Positions 12,464 through 27,179 of a stretch of 64,000 bases of DNA are shown in pieces. Below the pieces are notes generated by a model that worked only from the letters and a program-made list of their open reading frames with translations, did not search any database and was not told where the DNA came from. The DNA is from Rhynchospora pubera. Its lineage: Eukaryota; Streptophyta; Magnoliopsida; Poales; Cyperaceae. Position 1 is the first letter of the stretch; the number at the start of each line of letters is the position of its first letter. The translations under genes and the position numbers were made by a program. The stretch lies in the NCBI GenBank assembly GCA_028095005.1, contig CM051460.1, positions 153,879,461 through 153,943,460 on the forward strand, written 5' to 3'.

Positions 12464-14209
12464 AATAAGAAATATCCAATAATTCCGGAAGAGTGGTTCA
12501 AAAAAAAGGAACGATTTTGACTAACTTATGAAAGAGGTTAGAATGACTCGTTTGCTTGGTCTTCCATATGCATAGTTCGTTAACTTAATCTATTTTTTCC
12601 TTGTCTAAAAACTTTGCTATTTTGTAAGCTAAAATGTCAATAGATGTTGATCTTTTAACGAGAGGGGCTGACATTGCTTCTCTCAGGACTTTGAATTGGT
12701 CAGGTTTGAGTCAATTGACGTCCCAATCAATTGCTTCCAAGTAGGATGGTTAATATTTTCAAACTATTACAGTACGTCAGTACGGTTTTTCTTTTTTCTT
12801 TTTTCTTTTTTTTTTTTGTAAGGACTTGGAGATTTGGGGCCTTGAAAGATCCAAATAACCGAGTAACATGTGTCTTTTGCATTATTATAGGCCTGCTAAG
12901 TTAGTTGTTCGAATTAATTTAAGTGAGGGTTTTCTAAATGATTTAATTTTAAACCGAATTGAATTTAGTTTGGATGAATTGATTCAGTTGTTCGAATTAT
13001 TAATTTGGTTTTCAAAATTATAGAAGCTCAGATTTCGATTTAAATAAATCGAACAAATTAAAAGCACGGAAATAGTAGTAAACATTGTATTACTATTGTG
13101 ATATATATTATTTATAAAGTCAATACATGCATTCATTGTTTTAACTTAATTTTTATTGATTCAGTTTAAATATTTTTTACATTAATTCGGTTATAATTTA
13201 ATTTGATTGAGCTTATAATTTGGTTGCTGAAATTGTTCGATCAGTTCAGTATATATCTATGTAAACCGAATAGAATTTCACTGAACTCATGTATTCCATC
13301 TGAGTTGAATAATAAACACTCTAATTAATAGTGTTCTTTTATTTTTATTAACAGAAACTTCGAAGCCCAAAAGCACATGGGATCAAATACAGAGACACCG
13401 TGCAACAGCTCAGAATATATTCGAGTCCTTTTATCTTGTAACTTAGCTTTTCTGTTCTCATTTTGCTTTGATTTATTATTATTATTTTTTTTAATAGTTG
13501 CGACTTTGCCTAGAAATTGTATTTTTTTTTTAAGTTCTTAACCATGATTCCGACATTCCTCACAGATTCCAATGTCTACCTCTGCCTATTTAAGTCCCTA
13601 TGCGTGTTATGGAAAAATATATAGATATAGCATTATAAAGAACCTTCAACCTCATCAACCCAGCAATTTCATACAATCATCTGTAAGAAGTTTTTCTTTT
13701 TAACTTAAATCCTTCGTAATGTTGGATGATAAGTTTATGTTATTTCTCTTTCAAAAGAATGTAAGCCTTATTTGAAATAGCTTTAGTTCTCAATTGAAAT
13801 TGACCTCTTTTTCCCAGAAACATTATTCACGTCATTCAATTTTTAGTAGCAGATATTTGATTGAAGAATAAAACCAACTCGTTTCTTTTAATTCATTATT
13901 AAGCATTTACTATCCGTTTGTTGATTACCAAGAGCATGTTAATTTGATACTTACAATAAATTTTCCTTTTTATTATTAGTTATCCAATGGCTAGAAACGA
14001 CCCATGTAGGTCAATTACTTGAGTAATGCTCAACCACACATTAATTCTACTTCTTACATTTCTAATCCAGAAACCCCTGAACAACAATCATTTGAGACAA
14101 AAAAAAATCAACACAAATTTTGGACAAATCCAAAGTTCGCAGGGAGAGTGAAAAGACCTACAACCAACAAAAAAAAAAAGACAGTAACCCAAAAAGATAC
14201 AATAAGAGA
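12464..14209. other. intergenic region and LCAT-like 5' flank
   Basis: No gene recognised. The stretch is AT-rich with long T tracts near 12790-12820. Near 13600-13690 there are TATA-like motifs (AATATATAGATATAG, CATTATAAAG) followed by a C/A-rich leader and a GTAAGAAG donor-like site. This may be the true promoter and a 5' untranslated exon of the LCAT-like gene, whose ATG is at 14210. Confidence 0.4.
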
Positions 14210-16327
14210 ATGAAAACTCCAACCACTATCACTGTGCTAATCCTTATGGCCTCTATTTTATCGCTGAACTCATGCATTAGCATGGGTACAGCCATGACCA
14301 TGTCCAAGCACAATTCTGAGCTCCATCCGATTATTCTAATCCCCGGAAGTGGCGGCAACCAGCTCGAGGCACAACTAACATCTGATTACAAACCGTCGAG
14401 CCTCTTCTGCCATTTGCACAAAGGAACAGGCTGGTACAGGATGTGGTTCGACCCGACTGTTTTAGTGGCGCCACTGACAAGATGTTTTGCAGAGAGAATG
14501 ATGATCTATTACCATTCAGATATCAACGATTACCGAAATGCACCGGGGGTTGAGACCCGAGTGCCCAACTTTGGGTCTACTAAGGGGATGCTTTATCTGG
14601 ATCCTAATCTAAAGTGAGTTTCCCTGTCCTTCCATTCAACTCATCTTACCAGAGCAGAGAGTAAGCAAATAACTGGTTAAGCTCACAAAAGCCTTGTGAG
14701 AAAGGACCTCAATTGGCAAGTAAATTTCAAACCAATGATGCCCATAGTCAGGTTAACATCTTGTAGACCAATAAACTTACAATTGGACGGTGATCCAATA
14801 ATACCGAAAATTTTGTGCAGGGGCTTAACAGAATACATGGCACCTCTAGTGTCCAGCTTAGAACAACTAGGATACCAGGACAACCAGACACTTTTTGGCG
14901 CCCCATACGACTTTCGGTATGGCCTGGCTGCTAACAGCCACCCGTCAAAAGTCGGGACACAATATCTGGAAGACCTCAAAGCCCTGATTGAATCTGCTGC
15001 AGCCTCCAACAATGGAAAGCAAGTCATCCTGATGGCACACAGTCTGGGTGGCCTTTTCGCACTGCAGCTCCTCAATCGAAATTCTTTGTCATGGCGTAGA
15101 CAATTTGTCAAACATCTTGTCACTTTATCTACTCCTTGGGGCGGTACTGTTACATTTTTTTTTCAGACTAAAAATACAGTTAGTGTTATAGTTACAGAAG
15201 CGTATTATCAAATAACTCATCATGTCAAACAACTTACAAAATATTATATAGGTCCATTAATTCTCATCAAACTGGATGTTTATAGAACTGATCACACAGT
15301 TATATGCTGAGATTACACGTTTCTCTACTGAGATTACATCACACAGTTACATGCTAAATTAAGCAAGTTCGGTGTTGTAAATAAAATTATTCCCGTGATG
15401 AAAATTCAGGGCACCCTGCAATTAATCGCTATGCATCTGTAAATAGGATATTTATGAAGTATTTGGATCTCATGTTGATATATACATACATATATTCATA
15501 TGAATATTGCACGAATATAAATAATTTAGAGAATAGATTTTGCACCACATAATACTCTACTTGGTACATTATACATGACGGTTTTGAGTCTTTGAGCACT
15601 GCCAAATGGCAGTCTCGGAGACCATTTTTAACAGCATCTGATGAGGTTCAAACACACCCACATATCTAAACAATGAACTAAAATGTTGCATGCTAGTCTA
15701 TAATGATTTTGGATCGATCATGACCGCAGAGATAATAATGCAGGTGCTGTACAACAGATGCTTACTTTCGCTTCTGGTAATACGCTAGGGGTCCCCCTTG
15801 TCAACCCTTTACTGGTCCGCAGTGAGCAGCGCAGCTCCGAAAGCAACCAGTGGATACTCCCAAACCCTAGTTTGTTCCGATCAAGGATTCTTTTGATCTC
15901 GACATCCAACAACAAGACCTATTCTTCCCTTGACATGCCACAATTTCTAGAGGACATTGGATTTAAAGAAGGGGTTGAGCCATACAAGGCTAGAATCTTA
16001 CCTCTTATTGAGAAATTGGATAAACCTGGCGTGCCGGTTACATGTATGGTTGGTACTGATGTGGAAACACCTCATAGGCTGGTCTATGGGGCCGGTGGGT
16101 TCGACGCAGAGCCTCAGGTGGATTATGGAGATGGAGATGGGACGGTGAATTTGATCAGCTTGTTGCGGCTCGAGTCAGAATGGTCGGGGTCAAAGAATCA
16201 AGTGCTTGATGTGATCAAGCTACCCGGCGTGTCACATTCGGATATTTTGAAGGATAAGGGTGCCTTAGAACAGATTATTAGATTCATTACAGAAATTAAC
16301 ATGGAATATGTAACGCTCAAGGAATAA
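14210..16327 (+). CDS. lecithin:cholesterol acyltransferase-like protein (LCAT-like 1 type), 3 exons
   Basis: Exons 14210-14613, 14821-15143 and 15744-16327 join in phase with GT..AG introns to give 436 residues. The start gives a hydrophobic signal peptide or anchor, then HPIILIPGSGGNQLEAQL, the usual start of the LCAT/PDAT fold. The catalytic Ser209 sits in the AHSLGG lipase motif. Asp374 in GDGDGT and His407 in PGVSHSDIL complete the triad. STPWGG spans the second junction. Family members hydrolyse or transfer the acyl group of phospholipids or sterol esters. Length and motif order fit plant LCAT-like 1 rather than the longer PDAT proteins with an N-terminal membrane anchor. An in-frame-looking upstream ATG at 14120 adds only low-complexity Lys-rich sequence, so 14210 is preferred. 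Confidence 0.93.
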
Positions 16328-19300
16328 TCAAACATTGTTCATTATAATTTCAGTTTTTTCATTTATATTAATTTAACCTTCTCACTCACTTTACAGGTAA
16401 TCATTAATATATAGCGTGGACTATTATAGTTATACCAGACTATTTATTAATGTAGCATTACAGATGTGAAGCTTCTCTTGATTATGTTTATTATGAAGAC
16501 TACCAATTATTAATCTTTCAATGGGAAGCAATAGTTCTTGTTTCCATGAACAAGACTACAACTACCTTTCTCACACTCCTTTCAAATAATTGTTAATATT
16601 GGCAATAGATGGGCCCAGAAGTGGTCCAATTAGAAAATGGGTCTGAAGACTGACAGAGAGAAAAAATAATAATGGAGGCAGCACTTTCAAATCTCCAGAT
16701 GGGCCCCAAATTGTCAAATTATGGACCTCAAAATGGGACCCATGAAAACACATCCAGTCTCCTACCAGAAAGGCAAAACAAGAGTGTAGGGATTTTTTTT
16801 TTTCTCTCCCAGATTGGTGTGCTCTCAAGTCTCAACCATGCCAAAACATATTCAAAAAAAGAAACTGAAGATTAATGCATGATTAGATCAAACATCAAAG
16901 AGGGAGCTGGGGCCAGACATGATGGGTACAACTTATAGTTATAGGTTATAAACTACAACTATGTTTTGTTATTACCATACTTCTTCTCCTTTTTTTTTGG
17001 ATGGAACATAACAGGGTAAGTCAACAACATTTGTGCACTTTTGTCTTAAGCTTAATTCGGCCACTTGTCACGTCAAAATCTGCTTTAATGCATTATGCAA
17101 CAATAGTTAGGAAGTGGGAAAGTAAGCATTACTGTATTAAGTTGCAGATTTGGACTTTTGGTAATTTTATATTGCTGGACTGCATTTTTTTATATAAAAA
17201 AGTGCGAAATTGATTAATATTGTAAAAGGGACCACAGTATTTGTAACAGTGAAAATGATAAAGAAAAGAAATGAAGTTGTAATTGGGGACATAGTCAAAG
17301 GAGCACCAACCAAAGTTAGCTGGCAACATCAAAATATTCTGCCGGTCTCCTCTCTCTCTCACACACATATTCAGTTAAACCCGTTTTGTGCAGTAAATTA
17401 TGTTGCGGATGCCCCAAAAAAAATATTTTTAAAGTTTTGCTGTTATGGAAAACAATTAATTGCTTACCGAGAGCACATACTTATCTAGTTTAGTACGTTA
17501 TTGTCTTTTATAATTTCAGTAATTTTTTCTTTTGGGGAAAAAACGTTCCAAGAGATGTTAAAAAAATTGTTAATTACTCGCAATACAAATTTTACAGAGA
17601 TAACCAACATTATTTCTATTCTCCCCATCCTCCTTTTATTTGTTTTATTCATTTTATTAATCCTCTGAATATCTAACCTCTTTATCTGACTAGTCACTAG
17701 GATCGCATGACGCAGAGAATGGCAGTATACTGTATATATAGCTCAAATTCTCGTGCAGTGCTCACGACTTACATTTAAAAATGCCTTAAAAAATTTTAGG
17801 AGCATGATATTAGTCTATAATAAGAAATGAAATTTGACCGCCGCATTCCAGATTTATTAGAGAATTTGCATTTTAGGATGATGTTACAGTTAAATTTACT
17901 TTTAATTAAATCATCAAAATCAAACAGTAGGTAATCATAAGTAAAGACCAATTTATTTTATTTAGGAAGTAATTTATACCGCTGTTATTTGATTAGTTCA
18001 TTCGTACCAATGGTACCATAATACCTACATAAGCGACAAGAGGTCAAACAATTCTTTCCAATTCTTTCTCAAGTCTCTACTTCTCTTACCAATTTTTTAT
18101 TTATGATGATTCTAACTTCTTCTTTTGTCTTTTCTTTTATTTTATTTCTTTAACATTCAAACACCTAACAAAAAAAAAACTATGTTTCCGGAATTGTATC
18201 AAAATTTTATTGCACATGCAGTTCAAAACCTACTGACACAGCAACTCTCCTGCTTGGCCTACATGTTTCTCTACTATTACTTGAGGCACGAATAATTGGT
18301 TCATTCTACTTTTCTTTATTAGTTTCTCCCCTCCATTTTTTTCCTCGGTAATTGTGATTTTTTTTTATATAAGTGTTTTTTCCTTTGTGAAGATTTTCTG
18401 ATTAATCGGCAGATAATTATAAGTGTTTTAAGGGGCAATGATACGTTCTTATATAGGAAAAACGATAATGTCACTGGTTATTTGTACTAGGCGAAGGGAT
18501 TTCAAAATTTATAAAATTATATGCTACCGCATCGTTTGTTAAATTAAACAAGATTAATTGTTTAAATTTAAAGTTTCAATTTTAAAATATTAATAAAATA
18601 GAGAAATTCTGTTATTTGAGTCATTAAAAGCTTATAGCAACGGAACTTGTTCTAGATATCACTTTCTATTATATGAATATGACAATATGTAATGGTTGAA
18701 ATGCAATTATTTTATTAAATTTTGTCGATTGAAGAATTTTAATGTTTTCCTTGCAAAATGATTGTAATGAAAACATCTCTTAAATTAATTGATGTTTATT
18801 TAATGAAAACAATTTAGGGTTGTCGCTAAGCATCTCTTAAATGAATTGTTGTTTATTTATTCCGCTCTTATGTAGAGTTGTTGCCAATTCAAGTGCTATT
18901 TATTTTACTTTTTCAAAAAAAAAATGTTTCGACTCTGAAATCATCAAATAATTATTTAGTTGATGACGGTAATATATTACTACGTGATTTCCTTTAGAAA
19001 ATAACAAAAACAATACTTTGACCTTTGAAGATCATTTAAGACGAAAATCGATTTCTGCTCTCAATAATAATTCAATTATTTCTTAAAAAAACAACACCTC
19101 CGTTGGAAAAGGCTGTGAGCCCTGTGACAAGGAAGAGTCTTGTCACGAGTCAAGAGTCAAGACTATAGACGTCTTTTCCAACCAAATTTGTACGATCGCA
19201 AATTTACAATTAACAAAAAGATGGAAACATCTCTTTTATAATTTCCGGTCGTAAATTGCCCGCATCTAACCTATGCTGTGCACTGTCCTATTCCTATTAC

Positions 19301-19457
19301 ATTTGTTATGAATATATTATTAAATATATTAAATATTTATGAATATTGATCGAGACACTAATGTATTGTTGATATTGCGACACCAATATTTTATTATCGT
19401 TGATCATGTTTTCTTTATCATACACATTAATTTTAATGAATTCTTTTTAAATTATTA
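16328..19457. other. intergenic; no gene seen
   Basis: The 3' flank of the LCAT-like gene is followed by AT-rich DNA. Short frames near 16571-16875 and 17001-17697 show no domain, signal peptide or splice-linked partner. I saw no RNA gene. Confidence 0.5.
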
Positions 19458-20927
19458 GGCAAAATTGGATATAACCCCCTCTAATTTTCCCTATCCGGAT
19501 ATAACCCCCTGCAATCTCTAAAACCGGATAGAACCCCTTCCAATCATGCTTATTAGGGATATAACCCCTTATAATCAGTTTTAGTTAATTTTTAATTAAA
19601 AAAAATCAGCAACATAATTTTTATGACCAAAATACCCTCTTTTTTAAATATTGTTTCGCCTACTGTTTGATAGATATGTATCCAAATTTATACCATCCTT
19701 CAGGGAACAAGATCCTCGACTTCTAAATATACACGAGACCAAATTTCTTTCTGTACCATTGGACTTCGATCTCTCTCTCCCTTCCCCTCCATTTTTTTTG
19801 CCGATAATAATTTGGATATATAATATAGATCAAATTCAAGTAATGAATCCAAATCCAAATAAAAAAAAAAACATAATTGTGGAAATGCCACCTTGCTTTT
19901 TTTTTTTGAGGGCCGGAAGTGCCACCTTGCTTATATGACAAGTATTTCACTGAAAACTTTTTCCTCTCTTTTATCTTATAATTGCCGATTAATTCTCGTT
20001 GACCCTACCAGATGCTTGAATTGTATTAAAAATGTCTTGGTATAGATCGACTGAGAATGACGAGTAAATATATACATCTATGGCTCCGTTTGGATGCAAG
20101 AAGAAGGAGGAGGAAAAAGAAAGAAGGGAAGAAAAAAAATTATAAATAATCCAAACTCTTCACAAAATTACACACTTCCCAATACTTCTTCCCACTTCTT
20201 CCCTTCTTCCCTTCTTCCCACACCTATCCAAACGGAGCCTATAGTTCTACACTATTAGGCTCAAGTTATAATAATGGCTAATGCATTGACATTATTGAAA
20301 CAAATTTTATTCGATTTAATTTTTTTTGTTTAGAAAACGACGGGTAAAATATTAATATGATTCAAACTTAAGATATTTTGAGTTTAACACCAGAGAATAA
20401 CTTAAAATATTTTGACAAATTACGGAATCCAAACTAATAACGCAGAAGTAAATCTTGAGTTTAACATGATTCAAGAATTTTTTTCTTTTTTATTTCTTCT
20501 CACCCTTAATTTCTGATGATGTTTTTCCCTAGTAAATGAAGTATCATTTTGAAATTGTTGAATAATCAAGGACGAGTAAGGGTCCTCATTTGATTTTTCA
20601 ATCTCCATTCTTATTGGTGCAGAGAGAGAGACGAGATTGAGAAAGAATATGGTACTGGAAATTTCAAAGAGAAGGAAGATGAAACGATTTTAGGAAAGAT
20701 GATACAATTTTGGGTACGAATCTATTAAACAGGAAGGTGAAACGAGGAGGGTATTTCGGTCATAAAAATTGTACTGCTGATTTGCTTTAATTAAAAAAAA
20801 TCTAAAAGCGATGAGAAGGGGTTATATCCCATATAAGCAAGATTGGAGGGGTTATATCCGATTTTAGAGATTATAGGGGGTTATATCCGGATAGAAAAAA
20901 TTAGAGGGGGTTATATCCAATTTTGCC
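19458..20927. mobile_element. non-autonomous Mutator-type element with long inverted repeats, 1,470 bp
   Basis: The ends GGCAAAATTGGATATAACCC and its complement begin inverted repeats of about 130 bp (19458-19590 and 20795-20927). The flanks TAAATTATTA (19448-19457) and AAAATTATTA (20928-20937) form a 9-10 bp target duplication with one mismatch, typical of Mutator-like elements. Each arm contains four spaced copies of a GGGGTTATATCC-like motif. No transposase frame is visible. A MITE lies inside at about 20081-20241. Confidence 0.82.
20081..20241. mobile_element. MITE of the 'CCGTTTGGAT' family nested in the Mutator-type element
   Basis: Inverted ends TGGCTCCGTTTGGATGC and ATCCAAACGGAGCCTA surround a GAAGAAGG-rich arm and the family core TCTTCACAAAATTACACACT. 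The copy at about 27180 has the same arms in reverse order. Confidence 0.72.
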
Positions 20928-21136
20928 AAAATTATTATATTGATTAATTTAGTAAATTATCTAGGGACATGACATTTATGGACCGGATAGGATTGTAATT
21001 GATCAAAATCACGAACAGACATAGCGGACCGTAATTTCCGAATCCTATGGCAAGGATGCCGGATCTAAGATTTAGATCTAATGTAGGGAAAGAGTGGAAT
21101 GAAAACCCTTGTGCTAGTAAATGCATTATCCCTATA

Positions 21137-21294
21137 GGGCTGTTTGGATCATATGGAAATAGAAGGAATTTTCTATTTTTAAGCATAAATTTATTATAAA
21201 CAATTTAAACTCTTCACAAAATTACACACTTCTCATTACTTTATGTCTGAGAATAAGAAATTTCTTCTATTTCAAAGCGATCCAAACGGCCCCA
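21137..21294. mobile_element. MITE of the 'CTGTTTGGAT' family
   Basis: Ends AGGGCTGTTTGGATC and GATCCAAACGGCCCC are inverted repeats. The core AACTCTTCACAAAATTACAC matches the sister copies at 7573 and 20081. Confidence 0.72.
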
Positions 21295-21629
21295 CAGAAT
21301 ATGGCGATGTTCGATGTTTGAGACTAATGCAGGCTATAGTTCCAATGAAATCGTTGTGTGTCCTTATCCAAGCATGGGTCGCAACCATGTAAATTGTGAG
21401 TATTTTGTGGTACTAGTTATGTTATGATAACGATTGTCCCATAATTAGTTCGTGTTACATGTTGTATCATTTATGACAATCAGAAAATAAGCGATGGACA
21501 GAGTAAAATAAATTAGAGCAGTGGCCAGAATCATTATCAATATATTGGCGAAAGTATGTTGTATCGCATAACGGTTATGGTAGATATGCATGTACGATAA
21601 TTATAGTGATTGTCAAGTCATGAATCATA

Positions 21630-21871
21630 TAGTGTGTTTGGATGCACATTGAATAAGATTTTGAATAAAAGATTGAAATAAGCACATGGTTTCTTTCTCC
21701 TCACTCTTATTCACTTTCCTTATTCATTTTTATTCCAACACAATGATAGTATTAAAATAAAAGATTGAATAAGCTCTTATTCGAAATAAGATTTATTCAA
21801 AACATATTTAATTTCATTCCGAATAAATTTTATTCGAAATAAGACTTATTCAACCCCACCAAACACATCTA
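21630..21871. mobile_element. MITE-like foldback, AAATAAG-rich
   Basis: It begins AGTGTGTTTGGATGC and ends ACCAAACACATCT. The interior repeats GAATAAGATTTTGAATAAAA and its complement (TTATTCGAAATAAGA). The family differs from the 160-bp MITEs. TA is present on both sides, but the target duplication is too short to be proof. Confidence 0.55.
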
Positions 21872-22324
21872 AGATTTGTAATGACAGTATATATTGGAGA
21901 TGTCCCTGGACATGCAGCACTGAATTTGTTGAGGGATAGCATGAACGTTTGACAGGCCTGGCGTGCACAGAGAAAATAAAGTTGTGGAATGAAAAATCTA
22001 AAATTGATAAATTTTAAAAGGGAGACAGGTTGGTACTGGCGAAGGTCGGGTCGCTATATTTTTTTTCCCTCTCTTTTATTTTATTTTTTTCTTTTCTTGT
22101 TCTCGACTGGCGTAAAGCACGTGCACGTGCAACAGGTCTAGGTACGGGGTGCAGCGTAGACCACACAACCCTCAAAGACTGTGACCTTCTTACCGAAATG
22201 ACGATATTACCCCCTAATGTTTCTGTTAAAAATAAAATCTGAATGAACGAGTGATATGAGAATCATTTTTTTTTTTTTTGGAAACATCTGGTTTGCCGTT
22301 AAGAATCATTTTTTTTTAATAAAT

Positions 22325-22450
22325 TAGAGTTGAGAACCGCAGAAAGTAATGCATCTCAAGTGAGCGGTCGAAAGTTCAAAATCCGGTTGAGGAGTTTTTT
22401 AATAGACATTTATTTAAAAACAAATTGGAAGACTTTGAACTTAATTTATC
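22325..22450 (+). mobile_element. possible SINE relic
   Basis: A box B-like AAGTTCAAAATCCG follows a weak box A region and is followed by a T-rich tail and a long AT stretch. Only box B is good, so this is a weak call. Confidence 0.3.
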
Positions 22451-25400
22451 TTCAAAAAATAAATAAATAAATTAGAGTTAGGCCTCTCATTTTATACTTT
22501 AAATTAAATATCTATAAATAATTTCAATCAGGTTTCCAACTTACGAATTTCTTTAAAAATGTATTATTTTTTATCACTAGATAAAGATTTTTATTTATTT
22601 TTTTGGATAGGCTAGATAGCGGTTATTTAGTACATCACTAGATTAAGAGTTGGTTGTCAAAAGATTTCAATTAGCAAATGAATCAGTTTCTTCTTAACTG
22701 ATTAATTTAGTTAACTGTTGAAATTTTCGGTTGAGAATCAGGCTGTTCATTCCTTTTGGACTATAATGGATATATCTTTTTTCGATCAAGAATTCCTTGG
22801 CTTGATTATTCTATTCAGCCAACAATATCAGTATGACCAGAGTTCAAAATTAATATACTCCGTTATTGAATAATTTGAACACTTTTTTTTTGTAAATATA
22901 ACACGGGAGTCAAATTTTCCAACTTATTTCGAAATTAAATGTCACAAAAAATCTTTAATCGAGTTTCGAATTTGCGGCTTACACTGAATTGCGTTGTTTT
23001 TTGCCACTAAATAAAAATAAAGAGCTGGTTAATTTTCAGTCACCGAATAATTCGAACATTTCGACAATTCGTTTGTACTAAAATTGTTAGTTTGAGATTC
23101 ATTTCGGTCAATTTTCTGTCAACAAGTTCAGTTATTGAAATCACCTGTTCACTATTTTACGTACAAATTGCATACTCCTGTCACGAGTTGGGGGCCCGAC
23201 AACAGAAAGTGTTGTTCGGGATTTAGGAATCTCCAAATTGTTTATTACTGTACACCAAACCACCATTCCATTTGAATCTTTTACCTAATCATCAAATTTT
23301 ATATATATGAATTATGAAAAGGTGTATTTCTGCCTTTGACCTCCCTAATGTATGTTTCATACATGTGGAATGTCTGATTTACTGTTATAACCGATGACAT
23401 TCTCAAGTCGTATTTAGTAATTCATGATGATTTTAGTTTCGCTTTGATCTAAGATTTTTAAAAAAAAAACTCTTGGCTTGTTGTTCGTTCGAGATTGACC
23501 AAATTTTTATTCGAAATTAGATCCTTCAGTTTAGGCTCATGATTAATTTGGCTCACTAGAATTTTACTCAAAATTGAATAGATATAAATTTATTCTCTTA
23601 TTTATAACATTTAATACTTAATTTTATATATGCTGTATTTTTTATCTAAATTAATGTTAACTTTTTGAATTCTTATTAAATAAAATAATTTTAAAATAAT
23701 AAATATTAATTAATTGCTCTATTTAAAAAAAACATAAAAATATACAAAAATTATTATAATTGAACTATCGTACGGATCAATTGCAGCTTGAGTTAAACTT
23801 GATTCGTCAAAATTTGATTTAATTTTCAAATCAAATTTGGACTCGACTCGTTGTCAAGCCTCCTTTGATCAGGCGATAAGCTAACTTGGCACCCGCCTCA
23901 CGAAGAGCTGCAGAGTAACGGGTACCAAGGGTCAAATGAAAAACTTTTTTTTTTAGGTTGAAAAATAAAATAAAAATAATAATAAATAAAAAATAAATAA
24001 ATAAATAAAATAAAATGGGTCAAATGAAAAACTGATCATCATGGCACCGTCCTTGGTCCTCGGAGAAATTAAATGATCGCTAGTCATCTTTTCTCTTGAT
24101 TTGAGCTGTTTCACACCAAGATTAGACTCATAATAATCTTATGCAAATCTCACAACAAATTTGCGTTCTACGATTAGAATCACTTTCTAATTGGTCAAAA
24201 CAATAATGGACCTCCGCCTTTTAGGGATTGACCAAGTATTGATCCAACTACCGGTTTTAACGGATACGGTACGTTCATATTCAAGTGCGCTAAGAAGGTC
24301 CTATTTAAAATGAATATCTATACTTTATGCTTAATTGTGTTAATTAATACTGGTAAATAACATACCACTAACAAATAATTTATATAATCCATCGCTAATG
24401 AACATTAGACAAATTATATAGTTCATAAATTCATGACATTTTTATTTTTTTAAAAGTCTAGATTACTTATTCAATAAAAGTTCTTTTTTCGATACAACTA
24501 GATAGCCTCTATCTAGTACTTATTCAATAAAAGTTATAAAAATATATTCGAATAAAGAATTTCCTCACAATTATATATATTATGCAAAACGTTGCTAAAT
24601 TACTATATATGTTTAGCATTGATGAACCCGTATAACGTGTTAGAATCTTAAATTTTGATTTTTCAAATGAACGATTTGAACCGCTCAATGTGATTTATTG
24701 ATTTCCATATTGAAATATTACAGGAAATCAAAATTTATATTTCTTTCCAATTTTTTTTATTATTCTTGCGATCTTAATTAGAACTATAGGTTTATTGGAC
24801 AATCCATGATGTTTAAACCAACCGATGAATAAAATAAATCTATCAACTAATTTATCCAAAATAAGTTTAATTTTTTTTTTCGCTGTTCAAAATAAATTCA
24901 CATGGATTGGAGAACCAATCGACAATTCCCATGTCACCGTATAAATGATGTTGGTGTAAAAGCAAAATACACTTCCGAGTTTTAAATGAATTCTCACGGC
25001 TATTCCTAGATTTATCACACAGGCTACAAAGTACAAACCTACAACAATACACTGTTGACAACAAAATAAATCAGTTCAGTTTGGTCATTGGCCATACCAT
25101 GATAGCAACCTCCAACTGTATCGCCAGCTCACCACACATGACCTAAATTACAGTTTAGACACGGTGTTCAGAATTTCTTGGACCAGGCATTTATTTGTTT
25201 ACTTTTTTGTCTGAAAAGAGGGAAATATGTGAAAAGAAGAAAATTTTCACACACGCCGCACTCCTGGCACGATCGCGACAGATTGCACAGTTTTTCTTAC
25301 CTTTTTGTCAATTTCGGATCTCGGTTTTTCACTGCGTTTACTGTTTAGTTGAGTTAATTGGTCAGCTTGGTGCACTCCTCAAAGTTCATTCCATTTTTTT

Positions 25401-27179
25401 AGGATGCAATGTATAGATTGACAATAGATAATTTGATATACTTAAATAATTTTTAAAATCATAAATTTAAAATGAAAAACTAAATTTGAATTATAATCTA
25501 TAATATATGTTGTCTGATAGAAGTAATAGAATCTGAAATATGATCAGTATATCACAAAAAAATAATCAATTTTGATATGATTAAAGAAGTTTAAATTTGC
25601 TGTTGCTATTGTTAATTGCCTTTGAATAACTACAAATAATAATCAATTATAAAATTGAATGTACTACTAATCCACGACGTTATATAAAATCCGTGATATT
25701 ACATGGTCCATAAATTATTTATACATTTTTTGCCATCTTTACGGACTTTTTTATTTGATTATTGTTGGAATTTAGAAATTAAGCCATATGTTGAAATCAC
25801 AATAACTGGAACATACCGTCCTGACTCGCGCCTGCTGGTTACACCCGCTGGTGGTTGATGTCTATATCTTATTGTAAACCTATGTCCAGATGCGTTTTAT
25901 GCATAGATCAGACTATTCTCTTCGGAGAGAAATACAGAGAATAGAGGGAGAGAGATTTCATTTCTCTTCTACTTGTTTTATCAAGAAGAAGCACTCTAGG
26001 AGAGTGAAAAAACCGCAATCTATTGAAGAGATTGGCGTGTGGCAGTCATCTGGTACTTGTACTGTAGAACTAAAGGCAAAACTTGTTCTCAAATGTGGTT
26101 GATGTCAACTAGTGTATAAAGACGGAGGTTCAAATGATGAGAAGGGCTTATGTGTGTCGTATCGTGAAAGTAATAGTCCTAAAACTATGGAAATCAACTT
26201 CCGCTGCGGTATGTTGAATACTCTCGATTTTCCGACAATTATAATTACCGTCAAAATTATCAAGTTGGTCTAGTGTTGGTGGATTTTTTTATATACAAAG
26301 GTAAATTATCCAGAGAGGCATAACACATTGTGTGAGATACAATTTTTATTCCTTATTTGCACGTTGAGATAATTAGATTTGTTACCTTTAGAATAACAAT
26401 GGATTCACTGATCGCGTGATTTCTTTTGTTCAAAATTGACCAAGATATAAATAAAAAAGCTAAAACGATTTCAAACTAAAAACAAATATAGAAACTGAAT
26501 TTAAGAATCCTAATTTCATGTTTTTACTTTTGCTTAATTGAAGTGAAATGATTATTTTTTTATATTTGTTCTTTTACAAATTGTATAAGCAATGGTAAGA
26601 AAAACTAACTTTTGCCTGTTCGAACCTGAATGATTTCATGGTGCAATAAAATTTAATTAGAATGATTTTCTATCGGTCTAAAAAGATAGTAAGACGATTT
26701 AAAGAAAATCAAAGTAAATTATTTTGTAAAGTTTTGATATGTTAATCGCATTAAGCATGCAATTTGAATCGGTCATTAAACTTTAAAACTTTAAATTTAA
26801 TAATGTAGTATTGATTGATTAGTACTGCAAACAGTACCTTAGCCAATTTAAAAAATATTATGCATTAGCCAGCAAAAATTAAAATATTTGAAACAAACAA
26901 GGCGCGTCGTGTCAAAAATAAGAGAATGGTATCTGCATGTAAGGATATTGGTATTTGTATATTGGAATTGATGCTATCTCATGCATTCTTTTAGTGTACG
27001 ATCGTCTTTGACTTGATAAAATTTCTTCCTGGCACTTTTATATTAATGATTTTGGTTAAAAAAAAACGCTTATAAGAGCATATCTTAACTTATGTGAGGA
27101 ATATCCTAGCTAGTTCAGGATCGAATGCTTATTCTTTCAAGCACACAGGTACGCAACTAGTCTGCAATTATTCTATTTA

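Noticed and set aside
14683..15123. 146-codon minus-strand frame within the LCAT-like gene
   Set aside because: Antisense of exon 2, which has a clear lipase motif on the plus strand.
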